From the NCBI GenBank assembly GCA_030603565.1, contig JAUVXM010000015.1:1-38658 (forward strand): a stretch of 38,658 bases of DNA, in the 5' to 3' direction. The translations under genes were made by a program, and so were the position numbers. The notes beneath the pieces were generated by a model. The model was not told the DNA's origin and ran no database searches. It saw nothing but the letters and a program-made list of their open reading frames with translations. The first letter of the stretch is position 1, and each line of letters starts with the position of its first letter. Of this stretch, positions 16,194 to 24,300 are shown piece after piece. The DNA comes from Candidatus Aminicenantota bacterium (lineage in GTDB: Bacteria > Acidobacteriota > Aminicenantia > Aminicenantales > Aminicenantaceae).

Positions 16194-17106
16194 AGCCAAA
16201 AATCTGCTAATAATCCTGGGACCTACCAGTGTAGGTAAAAGTTCGACAGCTGTAAAAATAGCGCATGATTTTTCAGGAGAGATCATCAACTGCGATTCCA
16301 TGCAAGTCTATAAAGGTTTTAATATAGGAACAGACAAGATTTCTAAAGAAAGGCAGGAGAATATTCCTCACCACCTCCTGGATATAGCAGAACCTTCAAC
16401 TCAGTTTACAGCTGCAGCATTTGTAAAGCATACTTTAAAAGCAGCTGATTCCATTCTGTCAAAAAATAGGCTTCCCATTATAACCGGCGGGACAGGTCTG
16501 TATTTAAAAGCTCTTATTGAAGGCCTATTTCCAGAGAGAAAAAAAGACCACGATGTCCGGCGGAGGTTAGAAAAGGAGGCAGAAACACATGGGCTTAAAA
16601 CCCTTAGTCAACAACTTAACCAAGTTGACCCTGCTTACGGGAAAAAAATCGGAGAAAACGACCGAGTGCGTATTATCAGGGCACTGGAAGTCTATTATAC
16701 AACCAACAAACCTATATCCGAACATTTCTCCAAAACAGAATCTTTTCTGAAAAACTTCAATGTCATTAAAGTCGGATTAAAAATAGAACGAGCAGAATTA
16801 TATAATAAAATAGAAAACAGAGTGGATAATATGTTCAGCCAAGGAATCATAAATGAGGTTCAGGACCTGCTGTTAAACGGCGTCAGCGAAGACTCCCCCC
16901 CTTTCAAAGCACTTGGTTACAAGCAAGTGTTATTGCACCTTAAAGAAAAAATAAGCCTGCAGGAAGCTATATACTTGACTAAAAGAGACACCCGCCATTA
17001 TGCCAAAAGACAAATAACGTGGTTCAGGAAAATGGAGGGCATCAAATGGTTTTCTCCAGCAGATATTTCAGGCATGAAAAAATATATTAAGAGCAAGCTG
17101 ATCTAA
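16183..17106 (+). CDS. miaA: tRNA dimethylallyltransferase
   Basis: A 307-residue enzyme that adds the dimethylallyl group to A37 of tRNAs reading UNN codons. The P-loop is GPTSVGKS (13-20), followed by DSMQVYKGFNIGT (38-50), HHLLDI, TGGTGLYLKAL and the C-terminal RRDTRHYAKRQ-like stretch (TKRDTRHYAKRQITWFRK). The start is TTG at 16183, inside the 28-residue ORF, with no clear ribosome-binding site, suggesting translational coupling. The TAA stop is also the first three bases of an R1 element. hfq, often next to miaA, is not present. Confidence 0.95.
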   Translation: MLSKAKNLLIILGPTSVGKSSTAVKIAHDFSGEIINCDSMQVYKGFNIGTDKISKERQENIPHHLLDIAEPSTQFTAAAFVKHTLKAADSILSKNRLPIITGGTGLYLKALIEGLFPERKKDHDVRRRLEKEAETHGLKTLSQQLNQVDPAYGKKIGENDRVRIIRALEVYYTTNKPISEHFSKTESFLKNFNVIKVGLKIERAELYNKIENRVDNMFSQGIINEVQDLLLNGVSEDSPPFKALGYKQVLLHLKEKISLQEAIYLTKRDTRHYAKRQITWFRKMEGIKWFSPADISGMKKYIKSKLI

Positions 17107-17255
17107 CCTGGATTATTCATAAGAAATGTCGATTACAAATAGAGATTATATTGTGAACGAAATGTTAAATTGAGTTACTGTAGGAATCAATGTAAGATAC
17201 TGATTAAAAAAGAGGTATTATACATATCGCCATTTTTTATGAATAGTCCAGGTTA
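17104..17255. repeat. R1 element, full-length symmetric copy (152 bp)
   Basis: The 30-base ends at 17104-17133 and 17226-17255 are inverted repeats matching at 27 of 30 positions, starting TAACCTGGATTATTCAT and, on the other strand, TAACCTGGACTATTCAT. The left end begins at the miaA stop codon and the right end stops one base before the hflX ATG. The interior is AT-rich without a convincing ORF. Architecture resembles a MITE with TA at both tips. Confidence 0.85.
17170..17198 (+). promoter_or_regulatory. Candidate hflX promoter inside the R1 element
   Basis: TTGAGT at 17170-17175 and TAAGAT at 17193-17198 are 17 bases apart, inside the R1 element just upstream of hflX. If used, the repeat drives hflX and the two genes after it. 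Confidence 0.35.
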
Positions 17256-17256
17256 A

Positions 17257-18519
17257 ATGGAAAAAGCAATACTTATACACATCGCAACCGACAAACACAA
17301 GAAGTTCGAAGCACAGGATTCTATGCAGGAGCTGAAAGGGCTGACCAAGGCTGCCGGTGCCAAAGTGGTGCGGGAAGTCTTCCAATTCCGTTCCCGAATC
17401 AACCCTAAATACCTCATCGGCGAAGGAAAAGTCAATGAAATCATTCAATTAAAAAAAGACCTGCAAACTAACTTGATAATATTCGACCAAATACTAAGCC
17501 CTGTTCAGCAACAAAGCCTGGAGGATAAAATTGACGGAAAAGTGCTCGACAGAACCCAGTTGATCCTTGATATATTCGCACAACGAGCCCGCAGCAACGA
17601 GGGGAAACTTCAGGTTGAACTCGCTCAGCTTAATTATCTACTTCCCCGCTTGACTGGCAAAGGCATAACTCTCTCCCGACTGGGAGGGGGTATCGGCACT
17701 CGCGGCCCCGGAGAAAAAAAGCTCGAAGAAGACCGCCGCAGAATCCAGAAAAGAATAACTAATATAAAATATTCCATATCAAAAATTCAGAAAAGACGTT
17801 CTCAACAAAGGAAAAGCCGCAAAAAAGGGCCTGTTCCCGTCGTCTCTTTAGTCGGGTATACAAATGCCGGCAAGTCTACTCTGTTCAATCTACTGACCAG
17901 GGAAAAAAGGCTGACCTCTTCACAGCTCTTTTCAACTTTAGACCCGGTCATCCGCAGGGTATCCTACTCTGACGGCCTTTATTTTTTCCTGAGTGATACA
18001 GTTGGGTTAATAAAAAAACTCCCCCTTGAACTTAAAACCGCTTTTAGAGCAACCCTGGAAGAAGCCCAGGATGCAGATTGTATCGGCCACATCATTGATA
18101 TCACTTCGTCTCAATATATGGACCAAATCAAAGCTGTTGAGAATATTCTTTCCGAACTCAATACTGCAAATATTCCCATAATAAAAATTTATAACAAAAT
18201 CGACCTGCTGACTAACAAAACCGGTTTGCTTAAAAAAAACCTTAGTTCCGACAACAAAACAGTTTATGTTTCTGCAAAAACCGGCGACGGCATTCAACCG
18301 CTAAAAGAAAAACTGCGCCGGGTTTTATTTAAAGAAAAGCAGATTTTCTGTTTAAAAATCCCTAAATCTCATAAAAAAATAATTCATTCTTTCCCTAAAT
18401 GGCTAATTGTGTTAAAAAGAAGGGAAAGCAATGAATATTATGAACTTAAAGTTATGGCTGAGCCAAAATTAATGATAAAATATATGGCTTACATACAAAG
18501 AGGAGAATCAAATTGGTAA
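17257..18519 (+). CDS. hflX: GTPase HflX
   Basis: A 420-residue ribosome-associated GTPase. The N-terminal HflX domain contains LIGEGKVNEI and DRTQLILDIFAQRARSNEGK. The glycine-rich linker is RLGGGIGTRGPGEKK, followed by the G1 motif GYTNAGKSTLFN, G3 DTVGLI and G4 NKID. In other bacteria it splits stalled 70S ribosomes, notably under heat stress. The only ribosome-binding-like sequence is AGG in the end of the adjacent R1 repeat (CCAGGTTAAATGG). It overlaps the next gene by a few bases. Confidence 0.94.
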   Translation: MEKAILIHIATDKHKKFEAQDSMQELKGLTKAAGAKVVREVFQFRSRINPKYLIGEGKVNEIIQLKKDLQTNLIIFDQILSPVQQQSLEDKIDGKVLDRTQLILDIFAQRARSNEGKLQVELAQLNYLLPRLTGKGITLSRLGGGIGTRGPGEKKLEEDRRRIQKRITNIKYSISKIQKRRSQQRKSRKKGPVPVVSLVGYTNAGKSTLFNLLTREKRLTSSQLFSTLDPVIRRVSYSDGLYFFLSDTVGLIKKLPLELKTAFRATLEEAQDADCIGHIIDITSSQYMDQIKAVENILSELNTANIPIIKIYNKIDLLTNKTGLLKKNLSSDNKTVYVSAKTGDGIQPLKEKLRRVLFKEKQIFCLKIPKSHKKIIHSFPKWLIVLKRRESNEYYELKVMAEPKLMIKYMAYIQRGESNW

Positions 18520-19838
18520 AAAAAATATCCGGTTTAATAATTTTGTCAACTTTGATACTCTGTTCGTGCGCTACTTTTCAGCCGCCTCCACCAAATCTAT
18601 ACATAGGAAACCTGCCTCAAAATACAATAGCCAGATTATCCCTGGATGAACGGATTATCCTTGAAGATGCCTGGGAAAATCTAAAAACGGGAAATGGAAA
18701 CAAGGCCCGCAAGATCATTTCTAGATTAAGCAGAGAAAACCCTCTCTATTTTTCAGCTCTGGGATATTCCTTTTATATACTACACGACCTGCAAAATGCA
18801 GAGGACTATTTTAAAGCATCAACCCGGGAATATCCGGATATTTCCCTCGGCCACATCGGGCTGGCGCAATTATACCAGGAAACAGGACGCAGTGACCTGG
18901 CATTCACTGAATACCGGGAAATTTTAAAACAGGAACCAGAGCACCCCTGGGCAAAATCAAAATACGGAAAAATAAAACAAAGAAAAACCAAAGAAGCACT
19001 AGACGATGCTAAAACTTTATTTGCCAGAGAAGAAATCGAAGCCGCAAAAACTTCTTATTTGAAAGCTCTTTATTATTCACCCCAAGCAACAGAGCCTCAT
19101 CTTGCTCTTGCAAAGATATATAATGCTGAAAACAAACCCAAAAATGCATTGGTCCACCTTAAGGCAGCCTATTCCAATAAAACAAAGGATAAAGAAATAC
19201 TTGAAGTTTACGGAGAAACTCTTTTTTTAGCAGATGAACCCTCCAAAAGCCTGGAAATGTATGAAAATCTCCTGGAACTTGATCCGAAAAACCAGAAAGC
19301 CAAGGATAGGATTGAAATACTAAAAAACCGGCTGGGAATATTTGAACTGCCCAGTCAGTATAATGCCATTCCTTTATCCGATGCTGTAACAAAAGAACAA
19401 ATGGCAGCTCTTCTGGATATAAAATTTAAATCCATCATAGAATCTCCCCCCGGAAAGCCTCCTATTATTATTGACATCTCGACTTCATGGGCATCAAAAT
19501 ATATCGTCAAGATATCCTCTTTGGGAATTCTTGATGTATACCCCAACCACACTTTTCAACCTAAAAAAATAATCAACCGGGCAGAAATGGCTGAAACTAT
19601 TTCTCGCCTTATAAACATCCTGAAGAAAAAGGGATATCGTTTCATCCAGCAAATACCTCCTGAAAAAATTCAGATTTCAGATATATCCAGAGACAACTTC
19701 TATTACCAGCCGATCATTAAGCTGATCTCTTATAATTTTGCAAGCCTCTCTCCAGGCAGAAAATTTAATCCAGATAGAGCTATATCAGGACAGGAAGCAA
19801 TTAAACTGCTGGACATCATTCTAGCTCTCATTAAATAG
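18513..19838 (+). CDS. TPR lipoprotein with C-terminal SLH-like repeats
   Basis: A 441-residue protein. The signal peptide ends in a lipobox-like LILCSCA (Cys17 or Cys19), followed by proline-rich FQPPPP. Residues about 45-275 are tetratricopeptide repeats (YFKASTREYP, AQLYQETGRSDLAF, ALVHLKAAY and others). Residues about 305-441 hold two S-layer-homology-like segments: WASKYIVKISSLGILDVYPN with FQPKKIINRAEMAE, then FYYQPIIKLISYNFASLSPG with KFNPDRAISGQEA. The start is TTG with AGAGGAG 7 bases upstream. It is probably anchored in the envelope with a scaffolding role. Confidence 0.78.
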   Translation: MVKKISGLIILSTLILCSCATFQPPPPNLYIGNLPQNTIARLSLDERIILEDAWENLKTGNGNKARKIISRLSRENPLYFSALGYSFYILHDLQNAEDYFKASTREYPDISLGHIGLAQLYQETGRSDLAFTEYREILKQEPEHPWAKSKYGKIKQRKTKEALDDAKTLFAREEIEAAKTSYLKALYYSPQATEPHLALAKIYNAENKPKNALVHLKAAYSNKTKDKEILEVYGETLFLADEPSKSLEMYENLLELDPKNQKAKDRIEILKNRLGIFELPSQYNAIPLSDAVTKEQMAALLDIKFKSIIESPPGKPPIIIDISTSWASKYIVKISSLGILDVYPNHTFQPKKIINRAEMAETISRLINILKKKGYRFIQQIPPEKIQISDISRDNFYYQPIIKLISYNFASLSPGRKFNPDRAISGQEAIKLLDIILALIK

Positions 19839-19840
19839 AA

Positions 19841-20419
19841 ATGAATAGTCCAAATAGGAAACGAATTATCAACATCCCTAATTTATTAAGCATATCCAGA
19901 ATTCTCCTTATTCCTGTATTTCTCTATATGATATTAGACCGGAATTACATAGGAGCTCTGATCGTTTTTTTTATCGCAGCTTCCACTGATATGTTGGACG
20001 GAATGGCGGCACGTCTTTTAAACCAGAAAACAAAATTAGGCGTACTGCTCGACCCTGCGAGTGATAAAGCTTTGATCTTAGCTGTTTATACTATTCTCTC
20101 TATTTCATCAATAGATCTGTTAAATACTATCCCCTCCTGGCTGACGATTGCTGTGATCAGCAGGGATTTATATATTGTGACCGGAGCTTTTATCCTCTTT
20201 AAACTGATAGGACAAAAATCCTTCTCTCCGACCTCTCTGGGAAAATATTGTACATTTCTTCAAATGGGAGCATTGCTATTTGTTCTCCTCTTCAATGCCC
20301 TCGCCAGCAAACCTGGTTTCCTTATCTGGTTATATCTACTAACACTTATCCTCACCGTTCTCTCAGGTTTACAGTACACCTATATCGGCATTACCTGGTT
20401 TAAGGAATATAAAAGCTAA
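19841..20419 (+). CDS. CDP-alcohol phosphatidyltransferase (PgsA-like)
   Basis: A 192-residue membrane protein with the complete CDP-alcohol motif D50-x2-D53-G54-x2-A57-R58-x8-G67-x3-D71-x3-D75. The opening IPNLLSISRILLIPVFLY is typical of phosphatidylglycerophosphate synthase, and about five hydrophobic segments are visible. It probably makes phosphatidylglycerol phosphate from CDP-diacylglycerol at the inner membrane; cardiolipin synthase or another head-group enzyme is possible. It starts two bases after the SLH/TPR gene. Its stop is in the string TAACCTGA, an R1-like tip. Confidence 0.87.
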   Translation: MNSPNRKRIINIPNLLSISRILLIPVFLYMILDRNYIGALIVFFIAASTDMLDGMAARLLNQKTKLGVLLDPASDKALILAVYTILSISSIDLLNTIPSWLTIAVISRDLYIVTGAFILFKLIGQKSFSPTSLGKYCTFLQMGALLFVLLFNALASKPGFLIWLYLLTLILTVLSGLQYTYIGITWFKEYKS

Positions 20420-20426
20420 CCTGAAG

Positions 20427-21875
20427 TCAAATACTTTTATCAATAAAACCTTTACGGAGAGTCTTCCAGAGAATCTTCATGTCAAGAACCCAGGACCAGT
20501 TCTGAATATAATAAAAATCGTATTCAAGACGCTTGTCAAAATCAGAATCCTGCCGCAGTCCATGTACCTGGGCCCAGCCGGTTATTCCGGATTTGACTTT
20601 ATGCCGGAGCATATATTTTGGGATCCGGTCACGGAAATCCTTGATAAAAACCGGCCTTTCCGGCCTGGGGCCAACCAAACTCATTTCCCCTTTTAGAACA
20701 TTATAGAGCTGGGGTATCTCATCAATACTGAACTTCCGCAGCAAACGGCCGATCTTTGTGATCCGCTCATCTTCAGGAAAAGACATCACAGGTCCGGTTT
20801 TATCTTCTGCATCAAATATCATGGTTCTGAATTTGTGTATAATAAACTCTTTCCCATCCAGACTCACTCTTTTTTGATGGTATAAAATCGGCCCTCTGGA
20901 AGTCATTTTAACCAGCAGAGCTGTCATCAGAATAAAAGGTGAGAGAAGAATCAAGAGGAAGGCCGAAGCAGCAAGGTCCGCAACTCTTTTAACAATTAAC
21001 ATTATACCGCGCATAGGAGGTTCATCCACGCTTATAACAGGAAATCCATCAAGGTCTTCAATCCTGGCTTTTAGAGTCAAAAGCTGGAAAAGGTCAGGGA
21101 TCAATCTCACATTGACAATGAATCTATCAACGATCTTCAGGGTCTCTAGAATGCGGGGATAATTATTCAGATCCAGGGCTACATAGACTTCGCTGATATC
21201 CTCCTTTTCTAACACGTCTTCAAGGTCACACAGGGGGCCAAGGACCTTTACTCCACCATTTACGGCAATCTCTTCACCTTTTCTTATCTCGTCATCCAGA
21301 AAACCTTTCACTATAAAACCAAGGTCCTTATACTGAGCAAGTTTCTGAGCAACTGATCTCCCCATCTTTCCAGCACCTACAATAAGTACGCTTTTAAGAT
21401 TCAAACCACGAGCATAACGTCTTTTTATAAAAAAATATATCTGGTGCCTAAGAATAGAAATCACTAATATCACACTTATAAAATAGAGTACCAGAAACCA
21501 ATGTGATAAAGTAAAGGACATCCGGAATAAAGGCGCATCTCCCTGGCTATAAGCATTTAAATACCCCATAACAGCCTGAACAAACAAAATGGATAAAACT
21601 GTATTAAGGGATATATAAATGAAATCATCAATCCTGGTTCGTTTCAGGCGGGTCTTATAAAAACCTTGCAGGAAAAAAATCGTCAGATGGGCGACAAGGA
21701 ATAAAGGAAAAACCATTATGTATGGATTTAAAGGAGGAATTCCTTTTACCGGGTCAATAGGCAAAATGTATCCATAGAATCTAAAAGCATAAGACCAATA
21801 ATAGGATATAAAGATAGCAATAATATCACTTAGGATATACAAGCCGACAAGGCCGCTTCTCTGTCTTCTAATCAT
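20427..21875 (-). CDS. Polyprenyl-phosphate sugar-1-phosphate transferase (WbaP/EpsE type)
   Basis: A 482-residue enzyme that starts surface-polysaccharide repeat units by moving a sugar phosphate from UDP-sugar to undecaprenyl phosphate. It has four or five N-terminal membrane helices, a CoA-binding-like Rossmann domain (VLIVGAGKMGRSVAQ, about 165-180) and a C-terminal catalytic domain: KRVADLAASAFLLILLSPF, HKFRTM, RPERPVF and SGITGWAQVHG. The start overlaps the end of the upstream glycosyltransferase gene by 8 bases. It is the last gene of the minus-strand cluster and converges closely with the pgsA-like gene. Confidence 0.92.
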   Translation of the reverse strand: MIRRQRSGLVGLYILSDIIAIFISYYWSYAFRFYGYILPIDPVKGIPPLNPYIMVFPLFLVAHLTIFFLQGFYKTRLKRTRIDDFIYISLNTVLSILFVQAVMGYLNAYSQGDAPLFRMSFTLSHWFLVLYFISVILVISILRHQIYFFIKRRYARGLNLKSVLIVGAGKMGRSVAQKLAQYKDLGFIVKGFLDDEIRKGEEIAVNGGVKVLGPLCDLEDVLEKEDISEVYVALDLNNYPRILETLKIVDRFIVNVRLIPDLFQLLTLKARIEDLDGFPVISVDEPPMRGIMLIVKRVADLAASAFLLILLSPFILMTALLVKMTSRGPILYHQKRVSLDGKEFIIHKFRTMIFDAEDKTGPVMSFPEDERITKIGRLLRKFSIDEIPQLYNVLKGEMSLVGPRPERPVFIKDFRDRIPKYMLRHKVKSGITGWAQVHGLRQDSDFDKRLEYDFYYIQNWSWVLDMKILWKTLRKGFIDKSI

Positions 21876-22983
21876 CTTGCTCTCTAAACCGCATCCATTT
21901 TTCCCGCAGATATGCAGAAATCGATTCTTTAAACTTCTCGCGGGAAAAATTTAAGGCATTCTCTCTTATCAATTTTTTATTAAATGAAAGATGTTTGAAT
22001 TTGTCAAGAGCAGCAAGCAAGCTTGATGCTTTAAGTTCAGGGAAAAAAACACCTGTTTTCTCAGCAATAACCGTCTCTGTAGCGCCTCCCCGCATATAAG
22101 CAATAACCGGAACACCACAGGCCTGTGATTCCAGAACATTTATTCCAAAATCCTCCTCTCCCGGCAATATAAGAGCACGGGCGCCCCTGTATACCTGCAG
22201 CAGGCCAATCTGATCTAATGACCCCAAAAACTTAATATTGGCCTTAGCTGTTTTTTTAAGTTTCTTATAATCAGGTCCCTGTCCGACAATTTTAAGTGCA
22301 TCCTCACTCCGGTTGAAAGCCTCTATGGCAAGTTCCAACCGTTTATAAGGTACCAGGGCTGAAACAATCAAAAAATAGTTTTCCTGCTTATCCCCAGGTT
22401 TAAAAAATTGTGTGTCCACAGGAGGATGAATAACTTCTGCAGAACGCCGGTAATATTTTTCTATTCTTTTAGCTACCGTTTTTGAATTAGCCACAAAATG
22501 ATCTACCCTATCGGCAGATATGGAATCCCAAAGCCTTATTTTATGAATGACGGGAGGAATAAGAAAACGTGAGAATATCCCAAGTTTGTCTTGCGAAAAA
22601 TACGAAAAATAATGGTTCCAGACATACCTCATAGGAGAGTGAATATAACTTATGTGCAGGGCATCAGGCCTTGGGATGACTCCTTTTGCAACACAATGGG
22701 AACTTGAAACTATCATGTCATATTCCTGCAGATCGAACATCTCTATCGCCAGCGGATACAAAGGAAGGTAAGAACGGTATTTTTTTTTGAGAAATGGGAA
22801 TTTCTGGATAAAACTGGTGATGATACGCTTATTTTCAATATCTTCGATCTGGCTTCCGGGAAAGTGAATTAGAGTATAAATAGGCGCATCCGGGAATATC
22901 TCGGAGAAAACTTCAAGCACTTTTTCTCCTCCCCTCTGGCCTGTCAGCCAGTCATGCACAAGGGCGACTTTAATGTTTTCCAT
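21868..22983 (-). CDS. Glycosyltransferase family 4 protein (1)
   Basis: A 371-residue GT-B glycosyltransferase. The N-terminus VALVHDWLTGQRGGEKVLEV carries the acceptor-side glycine-rich loop. The C-terminal donor-site region LILPGEEDFGINVLESQACG is the E-x7-E motif of GT4 enzymes. It acts in the cytoplasm on a lipid-linked sugar chain. The bases just before the ATG (CAGGTTTAATGG) resemble the R1 repeat tip that precedes hflX. The 217 bp gap upstream holds repeats, so it may be a separate transcription unit from the two glycosyltransferases before it. Confidence 0.88.
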   Translation of the reverse strand: MENIKVALVHDWLTGQRGGEKVLEVFSEIFPDAPIYTLIHFPGSQIEDIENKRIITSFIQKFPFLKKKYRSYLPLYPLAIEMFDLQEYDMIVSSSHCVAKGVIPRPDALHISYIHSPMRYVWNHYFSYFSQDKLGIFSRFLIPPVIHKIRLWDSISADRVDHFVANSKTVAKRIEKYYRRSAEVIHPPVDTQFFKPGDKQENYFLIVSALVPYKRLELAIEAFNRSEDALKIVGQGPDYKKLKKTAKANIKFLGSLDQIGLLQVYRGARALILPGEEDFGINVLESQACGVPVIAYMRGGATETVIAEKTGVFFPELKASSLLAALDKFKHLSFNKKLIRENALNFSREKFKESISAYLREKWMRFREQDD

Positions 22984-23201
22984 TAAACCTGATTATAAAA
23001 AGCAATGCAAAGATTGTCAAACCGGAACATCTACAGGAGTTCCTCCAATTTTTTAAACTTGCAGGAGATGTAAGGCCTAGATACGGGTAAGTCCCTTCGA
23101 AAGACAGGGATTTACCAGTATCCATGCCTGCTCTTTTCCTGCATTATTCACGATATGAATAGTTCAGGTTACTTAGTCGCCGGGTGAAAATTGGAGAAGC
23201 A
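22984..23201. repeat. Repeat-filled gap in the polysaccharide cluster (R6 hairpin and R1 ends)
   Basis: AGGCCTAGATACGGGTAAG at 23073-23091 and its partner ending ATCCATGCCT at 23129 form an imperfect hairpin (about 19 of 24 positions pair). A half-copy (ATGCATGGACACGGGCAAG) occurs near 38123. At 23138-23169 two R1 ends, CCTGCATTATTCACG and ATGAATAGTTCAGG, abut with almost no interior. A further R1-like tip lies against the start codon at 22983. No ORF is seen. Confidence 0.6.
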
Positions 23202-24299
23202 TTAGCAATCACACAGCTTTTTTAATAATACAGACATATCTTCCGCTGCTTTCCGCCAGGAAAAACGGGATTTAATTTTCTTGAACCGAGCCAAGATTTC
23301 CTCCCGTTCCTTAACTTCAGTCAAAGCAGCTTTTAAAGTATTTTTAACCGCTTTAACATCAGGATAATCAACCATGAAAGCAATATTACTATAGACCTCC
23401 TTTAGAGAAGTCCGGTTCAAAAGCACCGGAACAGTACCGCAAGAAAGGGCTTCAAGAGGAGGCAGGCCAAAGCCTTCATATTCAGAAAGACAGGCAAGTA
23501 GATCCAGCGACGAAAAAAACACCGGCAATTCATCATCAAAGATGCCGGATTCCCATAATATCCATTCCTTATCTAAAAGCTGGGGGATATTTTGAGGGGG
23601 ATAAGTTAAGTCTTCCCCAATAACATACAAAAACACTTCGGGAAATTCCTCCCTGAGAAGCCGGACCGCATCCACCAGTTCAGGGATATGCCGCCGATTG
23701 AATATCGAACCAAGGAACCCTATGATCTTTTTTCCCTTTAAGCCTTTGTTCTCTTTCCATTTCTCAATTTCTCCGGCTGAAGACTTGCGGAAAATGGAAT
23801 CTGAGCCGAGCAGAATAACTTTGACTTTCTGGGGAGATATATGAAAATATTTTAAAATCTCAGCTTTAGAAAAATCCGAACCAGTAACTATTCTATCGGC
23901 TTTTTTTAGACTCCTTTGAACCAACCAGCGTTTTTTTTTAGTTTCCCTTCCTGGAAACCATTCAGGATGAGATATAAAGGATATGTCATATTCGATCAGA
24001 ACGGAAGTGTAAGGGGAAAAAACAGGCAAAGTATAATTAGACGCAATCAGAATATCTGGGCAGACAGCCTTTAATCTCTTGCGAAAGGGTCCATTCTGCC
24101 ATCTGAAATAACCGTTGTCAGGGAGGACTATATGCTGAATTATATTCGTCTTTTTGTATCCCTCGTATTTTTCACGCGATAAAGCATAAAACTCATCCTC
24201 AGGCATAATGTCGGCAAGTTCTGTTAAAAGATTACTTATGACCCTGCCAACCCCGGTCACAGGGCGCTTGACTTCATAGCAGTCTACTGCAACCTTCAT
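23202..24299 (-). CDS. Glycosyltransferase family 4 protein (2)
   Basis: A 365-residue GT-B enzyme. KRPVTGVGRVISNLL at the N-terminus is the glycine-rich loop, GSDFSKAEILKYF marks the middle, and the C-terminal donor site is CLSEYEGFGLPPLEALSCG. A GGGAGA ribosome-binding site lies close before the ATG, within the end of the upstream gene, from which it is separated by one base. It is likely coupled to that gene and acts in the same polysaccharide assembly. Confidence 0.88.
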   Translation of the reverse strand: MKVAVDCYEVKRPVTGVGRVISNLLTELADIMPEDEFYALSREKYEGYKKTNIIQHIVLPDNGYFRWQNGPFRKRLKAVCPDILIASNYTLPVFSPYTSVLIEYDISFISHPEWFPGRETKKKRWLVQRSLKKADRIVTGSDFSKAEILKYFHISPQKVKVILLGSDSIFRKSSAGEIEKWKENKGLKGKKIIGFLGSIFNRRHIPELVDAVRLLREEFPEVFLYVIGEDLTYPPQNIPQLLDKEWILWESGIFDDELPVFFSSLDLLACLSEYEGFGLPPLEALSCGTVPVLLNRTSLKEVYSNIAFMVDYPDVKAVKNTLKAALTEVKEREEILARFKKIKSRFSWRKAAEDMSVLLKKLCDC

Positions 24300-24300
24300 G

